From an uncultured Bacteroides sp. (GTDB taxonomy: Bacteria; Bacteroidota; Bacteroidia; Bacteroidales; Bacteroidaceae), in the NCBI GenBank assembly GCA_946628545.1, contig CAMOWU010000024.1, positions 1 to 37,177 of the forward strand: 37,177 nt of DNA. Direction: 5' to 3'. Below, piece by piece: positions 1-6,545 of this stretch. Position numbers and translations under genes: made by a program. The notes under the pieces are model-generated. The model saw only the letters and a list, made by a program, of their open reading frames with translations. It had not been told where the DNA came from and searched no databases. Position 1 is the first letter of the stretch, and each line of letters starts with the position of its first letter.

Positions 1-2
1 AG

Positions 3-140
3 GCTAAAATGGTACATTTCGGACAGCTGTCGCTCACCGTCCACGACCCCATCACTGCCGAAGAACGAAAAGGACAACCCACTAAGAAAATCATGGAAAA
101 GGCCTACGACATCATCAACAGCGACTTGAAGACGGACTAA
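3..140 (+). CDS. C-terminal end of a gene cut by the left edge, possibly 1-acyl-glycerol-3-phosphate acyltransferase
   Basis: An open frame enters from the left edge and ends at the TAA at 138-140, leaving about 45 residues. The visible tail reads ...GQLSLTVHDPI..., followed by a helix ending EKAYDIINSDLKTD. A strand ending in 'VHDPI' followed by a short helix near the C-terminus resembles PlsC-type acyltransferases of Bacteroidales, which make phosphatidic acid at the inner membrane. The catalytic HX4D motif lies outside the window, so this name rests on tail resemblance only. The coding frame itself is well supported; the identity is tentative. Confidence 0.5.
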   Translation, partial: AKMVHFGQLSLTVHDPITAEERKGQPTKKIMEKAYDIINSDLKTD

Positions 141-740
141 ATCAATAAAGCCAAATCGGTCATTAGAAGAAAGGTTGGAAAGCAGGACATGCTAAAGCAT
201 GCGCCATGCGGACAAGGGTACGCAGGCATCCCTGCCTCCGACGCGTCTGGAGGACGCGCCATACGAATGATGATATTCCGAATTATCGAATTAGAGAATT
301 GTTCTTTTGTACGAACACGAATTTACCGAATGGCTCGAATTGGCATGCTAAGCATGCTGCCATACATACCCCACGTTGCACAGTAGGAGGTTCGGCATTC
401 CTGCCGAACACTATCATAAGCCTTTCTTGACGAACAGCATTAAAAGGCTTTCTATTTCAAATCTATTGTGCGGCAGGAATGCCGCACCTCCTACAATTGC
501 GAATTGGCATGCTAAGCATGCGGCCATGCGGATGAAGAAGCAATGATGGCTGGCCTTCATCATTCTTTGATTCGTGATGATTCTGACCGCTTTGCGGTCA
601 CTATATTCGTGAAATTCGCGAGATTCGTGTTCGCAAGAAAAAATCGATTATTGACTCCGTCGAACTTCAATTTCTTTAGTTCATAAGTAGAACAGCCTAA
701 TGACCGATTTGGGATAAAAGAGGAACAACTATCATCAACG
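141..740. repeat. Non-coding region with a cluster of REP-like palindromic elements
   Basis: About 600 bp without a convincing gene. It contains three copies of a CATGCTAAGCATGC-GCCAT palindromic motif (186-212, with one inserted base; 336-363; 500-527). It has two inverted copies of a 28-bp element ending in CACCTCCTAC or its AACCTCCTAC variant (383-410 and 467-494). Further hairpins lie at 242-258 (CGCGTC/GACGCG) and 584-600 (TGACCGC/GCGGTCA). An ATTCGTG-like run lies at about 605-635. Similar short palindromes are common between genes in Prevotella-like genomes. They could act as REP elements, transcript-end stabilisers or targets of a RAYT-type transposase, but no transposase gene is seen here. 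Confidence 0.6.
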
Positions 741-764
741 AAAAAAGGAGGCAAAGCCTCCTTT
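741..764 (-). terminator. Intrinsic terminator of the small membrane-protein gene
   Basis: Stem AAAGGAGGC / GCCTCCTTT with a three-base loop. Read on the minus strand it is followed by a run of six T residues. It lies about 40 bp after the stop codon of the 56-residue protein at 802-972. Confidence 0.75.
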
Positions 765-801
765 CTTTCTTTTCCATCTGTGTGCTATTGACCACACTAC
801 C

Positions 802-972
802 CTATTCCACGTGCTTCTTGTTGATCACAATGTGGAGAACCAAGCCGATAAGAATGAGCACAACGCTTCCCCATGTGTACCAATTGTAGTCAACCATGTC
901 TTTCAGCACAAACGCACCAAGGATAAGGAGCAATGCACCGACGATAATCATTAATACGCCTAAATTTTTCAT
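802..972 (-). CDS. Small two-helix membrane protein, 56 residues, function unknown
   Basis: ATG at 972-970 and TAG at 804-802 encode 56 residues. The protein has two hydrophobic segments, roughly residues 3-23 (LGVLMIIVGALLLILGAF) and 35-50 (GSVVLILIGLVLHIVI). A short polar loop with aromatic residues (VDYNWYTW) joins them, and the tail is basic (NKKHVE). This is the layout of a small inner-membrane hairpin protein. Similar short proteins of unknown role occur in Bacteroidales. A hairpin terminator lies just downstream, and the gene diverges from the rpsF promoter, which supports a real transcription unit. No function can be assigned. Confidence 0.7.
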   Translation of the reverse strand: MKNLGVLMIIVGALLLILGAFVLKDMVDYNWYTWGSVVLILIGLVLHIVINKKHVE

Positions 973-1119
973 AAGATTATTATTTTTGTGTTTTTTTCAT
1001 CCATTTTTCATTTCAATCTGCAAATTAAGCGATTTAATGGCAAAATACGAAATAAATCAAGCAAAAAAACACGTCGAAGCGCATTTTATTCGTTTTGAAA
1101 AATAAAATTGCACGAAAAA

Positions 1120-1150
1120 TTGTGTGTTTAAAGAAAAAGCGCTAACTTTG
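1120..1150 (+). promoter_or_regulatory. Promoter of the rpsF-rpsR-rplI operon
   Basis: TAACTTTG at 1143-1150 is a perfect match to the Bacteroidota -7 element TAnnTTTG. A TTG at 1120-1122 lies 20 bases upstream, a suitable distance for the -33 element. Transcription would start near 1157, giving a leader of about 85 nt before the rpsF ATG at 1241. Confidence 0.7.
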
Positions 1151-1205
1151 CACCGCATTTTTTGCACGGTGCGGCTTGAATCCTGTCAAAAAGGGCAGCA
1201 CACCG
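1150..1205 (+). promoter_or_regulatory. Structured leader upstream of rpsF, candidate S6:S18 autoregulatory site
   Basis: CGGTG at 1167-1171 can pair with CACCG at 1151-1155 (stem GCACCG/CGGTGC) or with CACCG at 1201-1205. In the second case it would enclose a small inner hairpin (CTGTC/GGCAG). In many bacteria the S6-S18 complex represses its own operon by binding an rpsF leader hairpin that displays a CCG. Both alternative partners here contain CCG. The predicted start near 1157 would leave the upstream CACCG partly outside the RNA, which favours the downstream pairing. The pairings are seen; the regulatory role is inferred. Confidence 0.4.
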
Positions 1206-1240
1206 TTTTTCAAACATTATTATTAACAATAAAACCAATT

Positions 1241-1582
1241 ATGAATCAGTACGAAACCGTTTTCATTTTAACTCCCGTTTTGTCTGACGTTCAGATGAAG
1301 GAAGCGGTAGACAAGTTCCGTGATCTTCTCACAGCCGCTGGCTCTGAGATCATCAACGAGGAAAACTGGGGTTTGAGGAAATTGGCTTATCCTATCGAGA
1401 AGAAGACAACCGGCTTCTACCAGTTGATCGAGTACAAGGCTGAGCCAGATGTGATTGCTAAGTTCGAATTGCAGATGCGCCGCGACGAGCGCGTTCTCCG
1501 CTACCTCACAGTGAAGCAGGAGAAGTATGCTATCGAGTATGCTGAAAAGCGTAGAAACCTTAAAAAACAAAAGGAGGAATAA
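1241..1582 (+). CDS. rpsF: 30S ribosomal protein S6
   Basis: The 113-residue protein begins [16 protein letters not shown] and contains the S6 landmarks [18 protein letters not shown] and [14 protein letters not shown]6 binds 16S rRNA in the platform of the small subunit together with S18. The start at ATG 1241 gives the normal length. An in-frame extension upstream would read through the structured leader and is not S6-like. The gene is first in the operon with rpsR and rplI. No Shine-Dalgarno sequence is visible before this ATG, which is common in Bacteroidota, whereas the next two genes have strong ones. Confidence 0.97.
   Translation: MNQYETVFILTPVLSDVQMKEAVDKFRDLLTAAGSEIINEENWGLRKLAYPIEKKTTGFYQLIEYKAEPDVIAKFELQMRRDERVLRYLTVKQEKYAIEYAEKRRNLKKQKEE
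1572..1577 (+). promoter_or_regulatory. Strong Shine-Dalgarno site of rpsR inside the 3' end of rpsF
   Basis: A full AGGAGG lies eight bases before the rpsR ATG at 1586 and overlaps the last codons of rpsF. rplI has the same AGGAGG at 1860-1865. Such strong sites are uncommon in Bacteroidota, and here they set the starts of both downstream genes. Confidence 0.75.
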
Positions 1583-1585
1583 ACT

Positions 1586-1852
1586 ATGGCAGAAGTATCA
1601 GAAATCAGATATTTGACTCCACCCTCAGTTGACGTCAAGAAAAAGAAGTATTGCCGCTTCAAGAAGAGCGGTATCAAGTATATCGACTACAAGGATCCCG
1701 AGTTCCTCAAGAAGTTCCTCAACGAACAGGGAAAGATCCTTCCTCGCCGCATCACAGGCACATCGCTCAAGTACCAGCGCCGTGTGGCACAGGCTGTCAA
1801 GAGAGCTCGCCATCTGGCACTGCTCCCATTTGTAACCGATTTGTTGAAATAA
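1586..1852 (+). CDS. rpsR: 30S ribosomal protein S18
   Basis: The 88-residue protein has the S18 core: [19 protein letters not shown], then [11 protein letters not shown]-type helix residues, [17 protein letters not shown] and a basic tail, [12 protein letters not shown]18 forms a heterodimer with S6 on the platform of the 30S subunit. The gene lies three bases after rpsF and has a strong AGGAGG site, indicating translational coupling. The length is normal for the family. Confidence 0.97.
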   Translation: MAEVSEIRYLTPPSVDVKKKKYCRFKKSGIKYIDYKDPEFLKKFLNEQGKILPRRITGTSLKYQRRVAQAVKRARHLALLPFVTDLLK

Positions 1853-1875
1853 TTTGATAAGGAGGAAATCAGAAT

Positions 1876-2436
1876 ATGAAAATCATATTGAAAAAAGATG
1901 TCCAGGGCTTAGGCTACAAGGACGATGTCCTCACAGTGAAGGACGGATACGGTCGTAACTATCTCCTCCCACAGGGATTGGCTGTTCTTGCCACAGAGCG
2001 CGCCCTCAAGTCGCTTGCTGAAGAACTCAAGCAGCGCGCACACAAGCTGGCCAAGATCAAGGCCGATGCTGAAGACAAAGCCGCTAAGTTCCAAGGTGTA
2101 AGCCTTACTATCCCCGTTAAAGTTTCTGAGACTGGCACCATTTACGGTTCAGTAGGTCCTGCTCAGATTGCAGAAGAACTGGTGAAGCTCGGTTTCGAGG
2201 TAGAGCCCAAGAACGTTGAGCTCAAGCCTGTCAAGGAACTTGGCAACTTCGTTGCTGTGCTCCGTTTCCACAAGGAAGTGGCTGCTGAGATTCCTTTCAC
2301 TGTTGTTGGCGAGAAAGAAAAAGCTGAGGCTGCTGAAGCTCCCGCTGAGGCTCCCAAGGCTGAGGAAGCTCCAACTATGGAAGAGGAAATCGAAGACTAC
2401 ATCGAGTCCAAAACCGAAGAAGCTACTGAAGCATAA
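1876..2436 (+). CDS. rplI: 50S ribosomal protein L9 with an acidic C-terminal tail
   Basis: The N-terminal 23S rRNA-binding domain (residues 1-50) has MKIILKKDVQGLGYKDD and the L9 signature GYGRNYLLPQGLA. A long connecting helix (about 41-75) and the C-terminal domain (76-145) follow. L9 reaches out from the L1 stalk base and helps keep the reading frame. At 186 residues it is about 40 longer than typical L9. The extra part (about 146-186) is a low-complexity Glu/Ala/Pro tail with KAEEAP and MEEEIEDYIE segments. Start and ribosome binding site (AGGAGG at 1860-1865) are clear. It is the last gene of the operon. Confidence 0.96.
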   Translation: MKIILKKDVQGLGYKDDVLTVKDGYGRNYLLPQGLAVLATERALKSLAEELKQRAHKLAKIKADAEDKAAKFQGVSLTIPVKVSETGTIYGSVGPAQIAEELVKLGFEVEPKNVELKPVKELGNFVAVLRFHKEVAAEIPFTVVGEKEKAEAAEAPAEAPKAEEAPTMEEEIEDYIESKTEEATEA

Positions 2437-2470
2437 ACAACTTCAAACGATACTTTCAAGTAAAGAACTG

Positions 2471-2503
2471 AAAAAGGCATCGCAGTCGCGATGCCTTTTT
2501 TTA
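2471..2503. terminator. Bidirectional terminator between rplI and the glycosyltransferase
   Basis: The 8-bp perfect stem GGCATCGC / GCGATGCC with loop AGTC is flanked by A-rich sequence on the left and a run of T on the right. It can therefore end transcription of both rplI (plus) and the convergent glycosyltransferase gene (minus). Confidence 0.85.
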
Positions 2504-2507
2504 TTGT

Positions 2508-3539
2508 TCAATCCTTGGGCAACTGGTTGTATGTGCGTCTGCCAAGCACATGATATTGCCACAAAAGGAGAAAACGCCGCCTTTCAGGAACAACGTCCAC
2601 CACCCTTCTCGTCTGAATCAATTCACGACGCTCCTTATACATACTCTTCATACGATGGAAACCACGCAATGCCTTCAATACGGCACGTGCATCACGGAAA
2701 TGCCCCTTGAGTGCAAACTGCAAAGCAGCCAGCAGATCAAGCCAGAAACGGACACCCAGCACCCAAGCAAGCTCTTTGTCAGGAAGGTTCTTATAAAGCA
2801 TCAACCTGTTGTTGCGGAAATTCAAGTAGGTCTTACGAGGATTCTCTTTGCTCAAGGTCGCACCGCCAAGATGATAGACTTTCGACGTAGGCACGCACAC
2901 CACACCGTAGCCCATGCTACGCAGACGCCAACAGAAGTCAATCTCTTCCATGTGGGCGAAGAAGTCTGGATCAAGGCCACCAACCTCCCAAAAACAACGG
3001 GAACGCACCATCAAGGCCGCGCCTGTGGCCCACAACAACGAAACCACATCGTCGTACTGCCCTTCATCCTCTTCTATTCGGTCAAAGATCCTCCCACGGC
3101 AGAAAGGATAACCATACCTGTCGATATAGCCACCAGAGGCACCTGCGTACTCAAACAACTTGTCGTCGCGCAGACTCATCAGTTTGGGCTGGCAAGCACC
3201 TGCATCGGGATGGCTTTCCATATAAGAGACAAGTGGATCGAGCCAACCCTTATCGCGGATTTCGACATCTGAATTGAGCAAGACATAATACTCGGCATCG
3301 ATGGACCTCAACGCACGGTTGTAGCCATCAGCAAAACCGTAATTGCGGTCGAGCTGGACGCGTCCCACGGTCGGGAAAGTATTGGCCACCATCTCCATCG
3401 ACCCATCAGTCGAACCATTATCGGCCACATACACGCGCGCGCCAGGGGTCGCTTCCGTACACGACACCACACCCGGCAAATACTGGCGCATCATGTCGGC
3501 ACCATTCCAGTTCAATATCACCACAGCCACTCTATCCAT
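2508..3539 (-). CDS. Family 2 glycosyltransferase
   Basis: The 343-residue GT2 (GT-A fold) protein probably adds a sugar to a cell-surface glycan. It starts VAVVILNWNG, a rhamnosyltransferase-like N-terminus, followed by the nucleotide-sugar loop VADNGSTDGS (38-47). The metal-binding NSD is at 89-91 and the catalytic-base region EEIDFCWR at about 198-205. No transmembrane segment is obvious. ATG 3539 was chosen over an upstream TTG because a purine-rich site (GGGAGAG) precedes it. The start overlaps the end of mtaB, so the two are co-transcribed and coupled. The sugar and acceptor cannot be told from sequence. Confidence 0.9.
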   Translation of the reverse strand: MDRVAVVILNWNGADMMRQYLPGVVSCTEATPGARVYVADNGSTDGSMEMVANTFPTVGRVQLDRNYGFADGYNRALRSIDAEYYVLLNSDVEIRDKGWLDPLVSYMESHPDAGACQPKLMSLRDDKLFEYAGASGGYIDRYGYPFCRGRIFDRIEEDEGQYDDVVSLLWATGAALMVRSRCFWEVGGLDPDFFAHMEEIDFCWRLRSMGYGVVCVPTSKVYHLGGATLSKENPRKTYLNFRNNRLMLYKNLPDKELAWVLGVRFWLDLLAALQFALKGHFRDARAVLKALRGFHRMKSMYKERRELIQTRRVVDVVPERRRFLLLWQYHVLGRRTYNQLPKD

Positions 3540-4860
3540 ACACAATCTCTCCCTTCAACGATGTACCGTCAGCACTGAAACCAAGCAATCTCACATCCAC
3601 GATCTCGTTGTCCAACAGTGGATGGTTCTCCACCTCAACCTTCACGTAGTTGTCTGTAAACCCATGCATGGGACGTCCATCCTGTGCATGCTCAAGCAAA
3701 ACGGGTTTTACCTTATTTATATAACGGGAATAAAACGCATGGGTCTTTTGCTCCGACAAGGCCATCAGACGCTGACTGCGCTCATTCTTATGCTCCGGAC
3801 TCACCACATGCGGGATTTCCAAAGCTTTTGTACCAGGACGCTCAGAATAACTGAATACATGAAGATGGGTCACATCGACTTGTTCCAGGAAACGGTAGGC
3901 GTCTTCAAAGAAAGCCTCTGTCTCGCCCCTGCAACCCACCATCACATCCACTCCGATGAAAGCGTCGGGTATCAGCTCTTTCACCCGCTCTATCTTGGAA
4001 CGGAAAAAAGCCGTGTCATATTTGCGGTGCATCAGCCTGAGCACCTCATCGCTTCCACTCTGCAGCGGAATATGGAAATGGGGCATGAAAGCGCGTGAGA
4101 CAGACACATAGCGTATGATATCGTCGGTCAGGAGATTGGGTTCAATCGACGAGATACGGTAACGGTGTATGCCTTCGACCTCGTCGAGCGCTTTCACAAG
4201 GTCGAGGAATGACTCACCTGTGCTACGACCGAAGTCTCCGATATTCACGCCAGTGATGACTATCTCCTTGCCGCCTCGTTGAGCCACATCACGCGCCTGC
4301 TCCACCAGAGAAGCAATGCTGCCATTACGGCTTCGGCCACGAGCATACGGAATCGTGCAGTAGGTGCAATAATAATTGCAGCCATCCTGAACTTTCAGAA
4401 AATAGCGTGTGCGGTTGCCACGTGAGCAAGATGGCACAAAACTCCGTATGTCCTTCGTCGCGACAGTCAACTTCGTCCCAAGGGCATCTCGTTCAGACAT
4501 TTTTTCGGCAATCAAGTCAACAATGTCGCCTTTCTGTTCCGTACCCACCACCAACGACACTCCGTCGATAGCCAGTACCTCATCAGGACGCAACTGGGCA
4601 TAGCAACCTGTCACAGCCACAAATGCTCCAGGATGTGCCTTCACCATCCTGCGAATAGCCTGACGACATTTCTGATCGGCCACACCCGTCACGGAGCAGG
4701 TATTGACCACACAGATATCAGCCACCTCACCATCGCTGACAGCAAGCACACCCTGGCGACTCAAAGCCTCACCTATCGATGAGGTCTCGGCGAAATTCAG
4801 CTTGCAGCCCAAAGTGAAATAAGCGGCCTTCTTACCTTGTAATATACTCGTATCAATCAT
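3532..4860 (-). CDS. mtaB: tRNA (N6-threonylcarbamoyladenosine37-C2) methylthiotransferase
   Basis: A 442-residue radical SAM enzyme that converts t6A37 to ms2t6A37 in ANN-decoding tRNAs. The N-terminal methylthiotransferase domain has its three cluster cysteines in TLGCKLN (C19), VNTCSV (C55) and TGCYAQ (C86). The radical SAM domain has the CX3CX2C site CNYYCTYC (C161, C165, C168). A TRAM-like RNA-binding domain fills about residues 380-442. KLNFAE and the overall length favour MtaB over MiaB or RimO. ATG 4860 was chosen over an in-frame TTG eight codons upstream. The gene overlaps the next one (GT2) by eight bases. Confidence 0.93.
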   Translation of the reverse strand: MIDTSILQGKKAAYFTLGCKLNFAETSSIGEALSRQGVLAVSDGEVADICVVNTCSVTGVADQKCRQAIRRMVKAHPGAFVAVTGCYAQLRPDEVLAIDGVSLVVGTEQKGDIVDLIAEKMSERDALGTKLTVATKDIRSFVPSCSRGNRTRYFLKVQDGCNYYCTYCTIPYARGRSRNGSIASLVEQARDVAQRGGKEIVITGVNIGDFGRSTGESFLDLVKALDEVEGIHRYRISSIEPNLLTDDIIRYVSVSRAFMPHFHIPLQSGSDEVLRLMHRKYDTAFFRSKIERVKELIPDAFIGVDVMVGCRGETEAFFEDAYRFLEQVDVTHLHVFSYSERPGTKALEIPHVVSPEHKNERSQRLMALSEQKTHAFYSRYINKVKPVLLEHAQDGRPMHGFTDNYVKVEVENHPLLDNEIVDVRLLGFSADGTSLKGEIVYG

Positions 4861-5271
4861 TGTTCTCAAGTGCTGGAACTTCAACGAACTGTTCCGAATG
4901 CAAATTTACCGCTTTTTATGGCGAAACGACTCATCATCGTGCGAAAAAATAAATTTTTCATGCGGATTGGCAGTGTAAAAGCGAAAAAGGACATAGAAAC
5001 AGAGGAAAAAGAAGTGTTGGCGCACACAGCGAAGGTTTTGCTTCTAAAACGAACGATTAAGTGTAATCCCTACAATCATGTAATCGCACACAAATGCCCC
5101 ATTTTCTGCACACATAATAGTTCAGTGTGCACAAAAGAGGGCTGAAATGTGAAAAATGAGGCTATTTTGAAAAAAATCATTGTTTGCGAATACAACCTAT
5201 TCAGAAAAGTAACTAATTTTGCATCGGTTTAAAAAGCAAATGATTGTTTAACGTTTTAAAGTTAAGAAAAA
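4861..5271. promoter_or_regulatory. Intergenic region with divergent promoters
   Basis: The region separates mtaB (minus) from the small lipoprotein (plus). A -7 element TAAATTTG lies on the minus strand at 4908-4901, about 40 bp before the mtaB ATG. TAATTTTG lies on the plus strand at 5214-5221, about 50 bp before the lipoprotein ATG. Neither has an obvious -33 partner. A spaced palindrome, TGCACAC / GTGTGCA, occupies 5107-5131 and could be a protein-binding site or a weak hairpin. The plus-strand open frame here overlaps the mtaB promoter and has no recognisable protein features. I see no RNA gene. Confidence 0.5.
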
Positions 5272-5475
5272 ATGAAAAAGTTAGTATTTATGTTCGTAGC
5301 TGTAGTAGCAGTTTCTTTCGTATCTTGTGGTGACGCTCCTAAGAAGGTAGCTGAGACTGTTGACTCTGTTGCTGCTGAGGTTGTTGAGACTGTTGACTCT
5401 GTAGTTGACACTACTGCTGCTCAGGTTGACTCTACAGTTAACGCCGCTGCTGACTCTGTACAGGCTGCTCTCTAA
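5272..5475 (+). CDS. Small lipoprotein rich in O-glycosylation sequons
   Basis: The 67-residue protein has a signal peptide (residues 1-18) and a lipobox ending FVSC, with Cys19 as the lipidation site. The mature part is only 49 residues and highly repetitive, built of Val/Ala/Asp/Ser/Thr units. It contains five D-(S/T)-hydrophobic/Thr triplets: D31SV, D42SV, D46TT, D53ST and D61SV. These fit the D(S/T)(A/I/L/V/M/T) motif of the general O-glycosylation system described for Bacteroides. It has a promoter and a terminator of its own, so it is a single-gene unit and likely well expressed. No function is known; a surface or periplasmic glycolipoprotein is inferred. Confidence 0.8.
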   Translation: MKKLVFMFVAVVAVSFVSCGDAPKKVAETVDSVAAEVVETVDSVVDTTAAQVDSTVNAAADSVQAAL

Positions 5476-5527
5476 TCAGACGTACAAGCACAAGCGAAAG
5501 CACAACGAACTCTAACGAGGGAATTGG

Positions 5528-5566
5528 AACCTGCAAGACTTCTCAGAAGCCAAGCAGGTTTTTTTA
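5528..5566 (+). terminator. Terminator of the small lipoprotein gene
   Basis: Stem AACCTGC / GCAGGTT, with an inner CTTCT/AGAAG hairpin at about 5540-5550, is followed by a run of T. It lies about 50 bp after the stop codon. Confidence 0.75.
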
Positions 5567-5612
5567 TGTCCCTACCCTGATGACTTTATTGGCCATTAGA
5601 TCATATCTCAAT

Positions 5613-5659
5613 CAAAAGGTTCTGGCAACCGACCAATCAGTTGCCAGAACCTTCTTTTG
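5613..5659. terminator. Hairpin after the ECF sigma gene
   Basis: The long stem AAGGTTCTGGCAAC pairs with GTTGCCAGAACCTT across a ten-base loop, with CAAAAG/CTTTTG flanks. It lies about 30 bp beyond the stop codon of the sigma-factor gene, which is read on the minus strand, and probably ends its transcript. Confidence 0.7.
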
Positions 5660-5687
5660 TTTTCTTCTATCGAGGAGCAGAGAGCGC

Positions 5688-6278
5688 TTAGGCTATCTCC
5701 ACATCGTATTCACGCGCTAACTTGCGCAAATTGATCAGGGCATAGCGCATACGTCCCAAGGCTGTGTTGATACTCACATTGGTGATATCAGCGATTTCCT
5801 TGAAGCTCAAGTCCTTATAGTACCTCATGAGCACCACTTCACGCTGGTTGTCGGGAAGCATGGCCACCAAAGCCCGCAATTCGCGAAGCGTCTGCCGGTC
5901 AATCATTTCATGCTCCACATTTTCCTTCGAAGCCAAAGAGGGATCATTGAACAAGTCAACCTCCGTTTCATCGTTGGAAATGATATTCACTCCCTTGTTC
6001 GTACGGTAATAATCGAGCAAAGCGTTATGCGCAATTCTCATGATCCAAGAACTGAACTTACCGTTTTCTGCATATTTTCCTTGCTGAATGGCATAAATCA
6101 CCTTCACAAAAGTGTCTTGGAAGATATCCTCTGCCAACTCCTGGTTTTTTACAGAATAAGCTATGTAACTAAAAACTTTACTTTCATAGCGTCTGATGAT
6201 GACATCAAATGCTTCGTTATTGCCATTAACATACAAGTTCAACAGCTTGTCATCCGACAATTTGTTTAAATTTTCCAT
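5688..6278 (-). CDS. ECF-type RNA polymerase sigma factor
   Basis: A 196-residue sigma-70 family protein of the extracytoplasmic function group. Region 2 covers about residues 10-90 (NEAFDVIIRRYESKVF, AEDIFQDTFVKV). Region 4 covers about 130-190 (LPDNQREVVLMRYY, SFKEIADITNVS, ALGRMRYALINLRK). It directs RNA polymerase to a stress or envelope regulon. No anti-sigma gene with a transmembrane segment lies next to it, so its control is not shown by context. The ATG at 6278 is well placed. The leader from the predicted promoter is about 140 nt. Which stress it answers is unknown. Confidence 0.92.
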   Translation of the reverse strand: MENLNKLSDDKLLNLYVNGNNEAFDVIIRRYESKVFSYIAYSVKNQELAEDIFQDTFVKVIYAIQQGKYAENGKFSSWIMRIAHNALLDYYRTNKGVNIISNDETEVDLFNDPSLASKENVEHEMIDRQTLRELRALVAMLPDNQREVVLMRYYKDLSFKEIADITNVSINTALGRMRYALINLRKLAREYDVEIA

Positions 6279-6427
6279 TAAGCTTAAAATATTGATTCAG
6301 CGTAATGTTTCTTCGATAGGCAATGGTTTTAGTGGTTAATAATCTGTATTCTTATTCCGTATGCCAAATGAGCCTTTTCGATAGCGATTGTCAAACCACT
6401 ATTGGTCGAAAGGGTCAATCGACTTTG

Positions 6428-6460
6428 CAAAATTATATGATTTTACGATAAATCAGCAAA
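6428..6460 (-). promoter_or_regulatory. Promoter of the ECF sigma gene
   Basis: On the minus strand, TTTG (6460-6457) is followed after 21 bases by TAATTTTG (6435-6428). This is a complete Bacteroidota housekeeping promoter, so basal transcription probably does not need the ECF factor itself. Confidence 0.7.
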
Positions 6461-6545
6461 TGAAAGACACTTTTTTTGTGCTATGAATGATTTTTTAACA
6501 CATCCAGCACAATAAAGGCATCATTTTCGTATTTTCACTGAATTT

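Noticed and set aside
141-740. Degenerate insertion sequence or CRISPR array
   Set aside because: There is no transposase remnant or regular repeat-spacer unit; the repeats differ in length, orientation and spacing.
560-754. A 64-codon minus-strand open frame in the repeat region
   Set aside because: It runs through the TGACCGC hairpin and the ATTCGTG repeats and into the terminator hairpin; the protein shows no features.
4870-5145. A 91-codon plus-strand open frame between mtaB and the small lipoprotein
   Set aside because: It overlaps the mtaB promoter element, has an odd Lys/Cys-rich composition without domains, and lacks a ribosome-binding site or promoter.
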